Of a DNA stretch of 64,000 bases, positions 59,141 to 64,000 are shown in pieces (within the stretch, counting starts at the first letter, position 1; each line of letters begins with the position of its first letter). The stretch comes from Piliocolobus tephrosceles. Taxonomy: Eukaryota; Chordata; Mammalia; Primates; Cercopithecidae. The position numbers and the translations under genes are program-made. Location: assembly GCF_002776525.5 (NCBI RefSeq), contig NC_045436.1:54724254-54788253 (forward strand). Reading direction: 5' to 3'. Under the pieces are notes generated by a model. The model was given only the letters and a program-made list of their open reading frames with translations, ran no database searches and was not told the origin of the DNA.

Positions 59141-60323
59141 CTTATGAAAATACACAATTTAATGACATTTTTATATTTCATGTAATCTTGATGTCATGTA
59201 AAAATGTCAAATGAGGGGAAGCCAGTGTCATTTATATAATATTGGATACAAAGCAACATTATGGTGCCACCATTACCATAGTTCTGAGCTACTCTTTGCA
59301 AGGAAGCTTATTCTTATTAAATCATTAGATTGAAAAAAAGGTTAATAATGGTAAATCCATTTCTAGTTTGTATTTAAGGCAGAAAGTATCCTTTTTTTAT
59401 TTTTTTAACCAAACAGGCTTATAATATTACTACTGAAGCCCATGAGAATAAATATTCCAGAGAGTTTTTGAAATCAAGACAAAATCAAATGTTAAGGCTA
59501 TGATATCATGGAGATAGAAGATTGTAGCATGAACCAAAATTCATGAAACTCAGCCATAATGTTATCAGCCAACATTGTGCAGACAGGAGGAAGCAAGTTA
59601 AATAGATACAAGTCCCTCAAGTAAAAAGGTGGCAATCTAATACAAGCAGTGCTGGACAAGATAGATTTGACATTCATACAAGAGAATCCAGATCTGATTC
59701 AGTAAACAGAGGCCCCTGAAATATCTCCTGATAAAGTTTATCAACATTCCTTAATGCAGAGGTACTACTCACTCATGACAGAACAGTCTGAGCTTTCTTT
59801 TAATTTTAATATTTAACATTTTAATATTTACTTAGACATTTCAGTATTTATGTATGCTTTATGGCGTGAGGTACAGTAATTTCCAAACTTTTCTTAAAAA
59901 ATCCATTCCAAGAAAATGGCTTTTCAATTTTTGTTAGATATAGATTGTTGAAGTCTGAGGACCCTGACACATATAATCAAGATGCCACACCCTTCTGGTA
60001 AAACTACAAATGCCTTAGAGAGTTTAATAACAGTTTTATTTCAATATTTATCAAAGATGTAGAGTTATTATATTACTCAATGTTTATTCTTTTCAGATGA
60101 AAATCATGTAGGCTAATCTGCATATACTCCAATACATCAATGACTTTTTTCTAAATGCAGGCAGTTGTGCACACTAAAGTTTCTCTACAGTACTTTTTAA
60201 AGGATTCAAGTGTACTTTTAAAATCATCTGTAGAACAACAGTTTTCTTGAGGAAACATGATAACTGTGTCTTCCAAGAGACAAAAGGTAAAGTAATTTTC
60301 ATTTTGCCATATATCTTAATTTT
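59141..60323. other. Unassigned AT-rich sequence
   Basis: No gene or mobile element recognised. Confidence 0.5.
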
Positions 60324-60496
60324 TTGCTGGCATGAACCTGTAGTCTCAGTTACAGATGAGACTGAGGTGGGAGGTTTGCTTGAGCCCAGAAGACTGAGGC
60401 TGCTGTGAGCCATGGTCATGCCATCATGCCACTGCACTCCAACCTGAGTGACAAAGTGAGACCTTGATCCCAACAACAACAGCAACAATAACTACA
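60324..60496 (+). mobile_element. Alu right-arm monomer or truncated AluJ
   Basis: 'catgaacctgtagtctcagttac', 'gaggtgggaggtttgcttgag', 'tgaggctgctgtgagccatgg', 'catgccactgcactccaacctgagtgac', then a (CAA)n tail. Only a right-arm-like unit is present, which fits a free right monomer (FRAM) or a 5'-truncated old AluJ. The minus-strand 104-codon ORF (60488-60174) includes its antisense and is not a gene. Confidence 0.85.
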
Positions 60497-61534
60497 AAAA
60501 CAAAATCTTAATCTTTTCCAAAAATTGTTTATCATTCTTCACGATATTTATTTCACGTACCAAAGTTAGTGAGCACCCGTTGTATGTTAAGCGCTGTGTT
60601 AGATTCTAAAAAGAATAGTAAAGCCATCACTTTCTTTTTGTCATGCATTATTAGACACCAAAAGTATGCCATATTGGCAGGGAAAAGTAGCCTGGCAAGA
60701 TGGTTGAAAGAAAGCACTCTAGTCTCTTTTGACAGAAAGCACACAGAGGTAATGGCTCCTAAATGAATTTCAACATCTAGAGAACAAGTCTAAATGAGAA
60801 TAAACTAGCTTAATCCCATATCTAGTGTATGCAGAGGTTCCAGAGCTCCTCTTTGGTGCCATGTGCTAGGAATAGAAGTACTATGAGCAAAAACTTAAGC
60901 GGAAGGTGGAATGGGTATGTGATCTAGGTTTCTTATGAGGATATTCAAAGGGATTCCACTAAGGATATCACAGAATTTTGTAAAGCTCTGTCTCAACATT
61001 CTACTGCTTAGAAAAAAAAAAATGGAATCTGTTCTTTCTGAAGAACTGCTCAGAATTCCATTCTCTATAAGAAGTAGTTACTTTTCTACCTCTGAAATTA
61101 TATAACACCTTCACTTGAATACAGGATCAAGAATATTGGAATAACCTCATCTAGAGCATAAATTAAGAGTGCGTGCACATAAGGAGGATGGTATGATTAC
61201 TCCCAAATCTGATCACACTCCCTAACATCCAGACTCCTAGCCCAACCTTTCAATTTACAGTTTTTCTGAGATATGAAAAAAAAAAAAAAAGGAAAAGGCA
61301 AGCAGATGGAAGAAACATAAAGTATTGAAAGAATACAAGCTAAACCTCTTGCCTTATTGAAATTGAAGGGAAAAAATGAGAAAAAATCCCTAAAACAATA
61401 AAAACTACTGTTATGTCTAGCTACATATCTTAATATTTAAACCTTTGACACAAAGTTCAATATTTACATTTAAGACATGTACATAAATAGTGTAAAAATG
61501 TAGTTTATAACATGTAGTATTACCCAGCATCAGC
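60497..61534. other. Unassigned sequence
   Basis: 'gtgagcacccgttgtatgttaagcgctgtgttag' at about 60570-60603 resembles the 'gagcacctactatgtgccaggcactgt' phrase common in old mammalian repeats. Overlapping opposite-strand ORFs (60569-60766, 60744-60553) are not supported as genes. Confidence 0.45.
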
Positions 61535-61745
61535 AACACGGCAGTGGTTGAGATTAGGGTCTTTGAACAAGGCTGTTTGAAGTTAAATTCTGGTTCTGAA
61601 GCAAGGTTTTAAACCTCTATCTGTTGGTTTTCTTAATTCTAACTTGAGAATAATAAGAGAACCTACATCATACAGTGGTCATGAAAATTTATACATGCAA
61701 ATTTGTATAAATTGGTGAGTGGAAAGCATGATAAATAATAAGCAT
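61535..61745 (+). repeat. MIR SINE
   Basis: 'cggcagtggttgagattagg', 'gaagttaaattctggttctg', 'aaacctctatctgttggttttcttaattctaacttgagaataataagagaacctacatcatacagtggtcatgaaaa', and 'ggaaagcatgataaataataagc' follow the full MIR order. Decayed but nearly complete; an Alu was inserted directly after it. Confidence 0.7.
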
Positions 61746-61747
61746 TG

Positions 61748-62029
61748 GGCCCGGCGCGGTGGCTCACTCCTATAGTCCCAGCACTTTGAGAGGCCAAGGT
61801 AGGCAGATCACGAGGTCAAGAGATGGAGACAATCCTGGCCAACATGGTGAAGCCCCATCTCTACTAAAAATACAAAAATTAGCTGGGCGTGGTGGTGCGT
61901 GCCTGTAGTCCCAGCTACTCAGGAGGCTGAGGCAGGAGAATCACATGAACTTGTAGGGGGAGGTTGTAGTGAGCCGAGATTGCGCCACTGCACTCCAGCC
62001 TGGCAATAGAGCGAGACTCTATCTCAATA

Positions 62030-62070
<41 letters not shown>
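61748..62070 (+). mobile_element. Alu SINE with expanded (AAT)n tail
   Basis: Full Alu from 'ggcccggcgcggtggctcac' to 'gagactctatctcaataa', followed by an (AAT)n array at about 62026-62070 in place of the A-tail. This is the same conversion seen at 21464-21500. Moderately diverged AluS-like sequence. Confidence 0.94.
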
Positions 62071-64000
62071 CGAAGAAACACTACCTCCATTATATAGAAA
62101 ACCTCATTAGGCATTATACTAGATAATGCCTTTAACAAGTGGTGTAAAAATCTTAAAGATCATTCATGACATATGTTGGCTTACCATAAGAATAAAAAAA
62201 GAAAATAATTCATTGGAAGGTGATAGAATATTTCTCATATTTTGAAGAGTAAAATTCAAATTTATTTAAAATATTTTTAAATTGATATACAGTCATTTAA
62301 AAATGACAGTTGTTTATACACAAATCTCTTACACAGAATTTATGATTAATGTTCATTAATTCACTTATTTCTGAAGAAACAAAAAATAAGAGAGAAATTT
62401 TGAACCTCCTACTCTTGAGTAAGAAACCGTGCTCCTGAATGTTTCAATAAAATAGAAAAGTGAAAACAAAGTTTGAAGGAGAGATTTTTAAAATTTCAAC
62501 TCTAGCTAATGTAAGGTCAAAAAGTTTCCTATTATTGGGTTCTGAGAGTGAATATAAACAAGGTTATTATTGAATTTTAAGAATCAAAAAAGGCAAAGAT
62601 ATAAGAAGTCATTTGTTTTTTCCTTCTATGGGTTTCCTTCTACCAGATTTTTAAAAATCCATTTCCAAACATTCTCCCCCAGCATTTCTAAAATTTCCCA
62701 GGGGAAATAATATGAACTTAAATTAAAGGCATACAACAGTTATCATATCTAGTAAGTTTTGGGAGATCTCAGCAGAGAGGGTGATATGATACCACTGTAA
62801 AATGCCTTGGGATAAAGAAAATAGAAAAAATAAAGCAAGGTTTCCTTTTTAACCATTAACATTCTAAGTAAAATCACACAATCTGCAGAAAGTTGCAATT
62901 GTGCATCATGAATTTATCTACATTTATCCTTTCTTAACACATTACCCTTTAGGCCCCAATAAAACACATCAGCATGTTTGCTGTTGCTTTAGAAGAAAGA
63001 AATACGCCTTCACATATTTCCATTTGAACGGGGTCTATGCTCTGTTTCAATAAAGAATTGCCCATCCATGTTAACACATATTTGGGACCTTATGCAATTA
63101 CTATGTTCTAAACAGTATTCTGGAAAGATAAAAGAAGCACCATTTTAAAGTATCAATATACCTGCTCATCTTGTGTTTCTTTAGGAGTTAGAGCTAACAT
63201 GCACAGGAATATCTGAGATCTACATCTGCAGATTTAAAATTCATTAGCCAAGAATCCAGAAGATGAAGAATCAGTTTTATTATGTTTTTGATTCTCAAGT
63301 ACATTCTAAACAATAATTCCCTGACCTTACACATATAGTTTGAAGTTGTTCAGTCAAGCTGCACAACGACATTTATTTGCTCTCCCCTTCATATATCAAT
63401 GCCGACATTATTTATTCCCTGCATTTATACTTCTTGGATCTCTAATTTGTCTAGACCTTTTGCTACTCTTGTGCTAAACAAAATGAATAGAGAATTCTAA
63501 GTTAGTGCATATTTATGCAAGGTTTTTAAAAAGCATATTTTGGTTTGTAATTGAAGCCACAGAAAGCATCTTTTAAAATGAAAAGATAAAGGAGTCTTTT
63601 CAATATGTAGTCTATTTGAACGAATGGCTATATTGAACTTGTGACTAAAGTTGTTTCTTATAATGCCTGATAAAAATGGACCAGAAACTGCTGCTGTCCC
63701 TAATTCACAAGATTGTTATGAGGATCCAAAATTGTAATATATGTAAAAAGCACTTTGAAAAATCATAAAACATTCTGCCTAGGGATGGCATAGCCATTAC
63801 TATAAATAAACCTATGATCCACTTCTCTGAGTATCCAGTGAAAACAGGAGAAAAGCAAGTGCTAAAATTAAATACAGCAAATATACATCTACCCTTCAGA
63901 ATGGGCAATAATGAACTCTGCAGCCCGGCTCTATAATAGGAAGAAAACTTTCCTTTCTCTGCTGATGGCACTTTCCTCTGCATGTCATTGCCATCAGTTG
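62071..64000. other. Unassigned AT-rich sequence to the window end
   Basis: 1.9 kb without a recognised gene or mobile element. The 92-codon minus-strand ORF at 63983-63705 begins close to the window edge and shows no domain. Confidence 0.5.

Noticed and set aside
1..64000. CRISPR arrays, operons, ribosome binding sites, tRNAs or prophage
   Set aside because: The window is clearly primate nuclear DNA. No spaced direct repeats, tRNA-like clover-leaf boxes or prokaryotic signals were seen by reading.

Overview
This 64-kb window is primate nuclear DNA, most probably from an Old World monkey (macaque, baboon or vervet type). It is AT-rich and intergenic or deep-intronic in character, and I find no supportable protein-coding gene, rRNA or tRNA. 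The primate call rests on many full-length dimeric Alu elements and L1PA-type LINEs. The Old World monkey call rests on the Alu at 21171-21497, whose variant positions match what I remember of cercopithecid AluY subfamilies, and on the 3' UTR wording of the youngest L1 (54086-54440). Every open reading frame over 60 codons that I examined is a piece of a transposable element, an antisense shadow of one, or low-complexity sequence.

Layout. 0.2-10.3 kb: MIR fragments, a truncated L1 (minus), an almost complete Tigger DNA transposon (2535-3730), an old Alu, and a 4-kb L1 (minus) with an Alu inserted in it. 10.3-20.5 kb: mostly unassigned sequence with an assembly gap (10 Ns flanked by a perfect 47-bp duplicate), an Alu, an L2, an MLT2 LTR and a minus-strand retroviral-type LTR. 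20.9-22.9 kb: an old L1 carrying a young Alu and a MER2-type DNA transposon. 23-39 kb: largely unassigned AT-rich sequence with an Alu, old L1 and MIR pieces, a long TTCC array, an MLT1 LTR and a Z-DNA-prone tract. 39.4-46.0 kb: one L1 that still has its 5' UTR, ORF1 and ORF2 remnants, split by two Alus and lacking the end of ORF2. 47-64 kb: several LTRs, Alus, an MLT2 LTR, a young rearranged L1 at 53.4-54.9 kb and a GC-richer solo LTR at 57.6-59.1 kb.

The most informative locus is 53372-54878. A young L1 was inserted with a 5' inversion (twin priming) and carried about 0.37 kb of non-L1 DNA at its 3' end. That segment closes with AATAAA, an A-tract and a perfect 14-bp target-site duplication. 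This is a textbook L1-mediated 3' transduction, and the carried segment is a tag for the source L1 elsewhere in the genome.

There is no operon or pathway here. The window's history is one of layered insertions, and several can be ordered in time by nesting. Repeat family names are from memory of consensus sequences, so subfamily labels are tentative.
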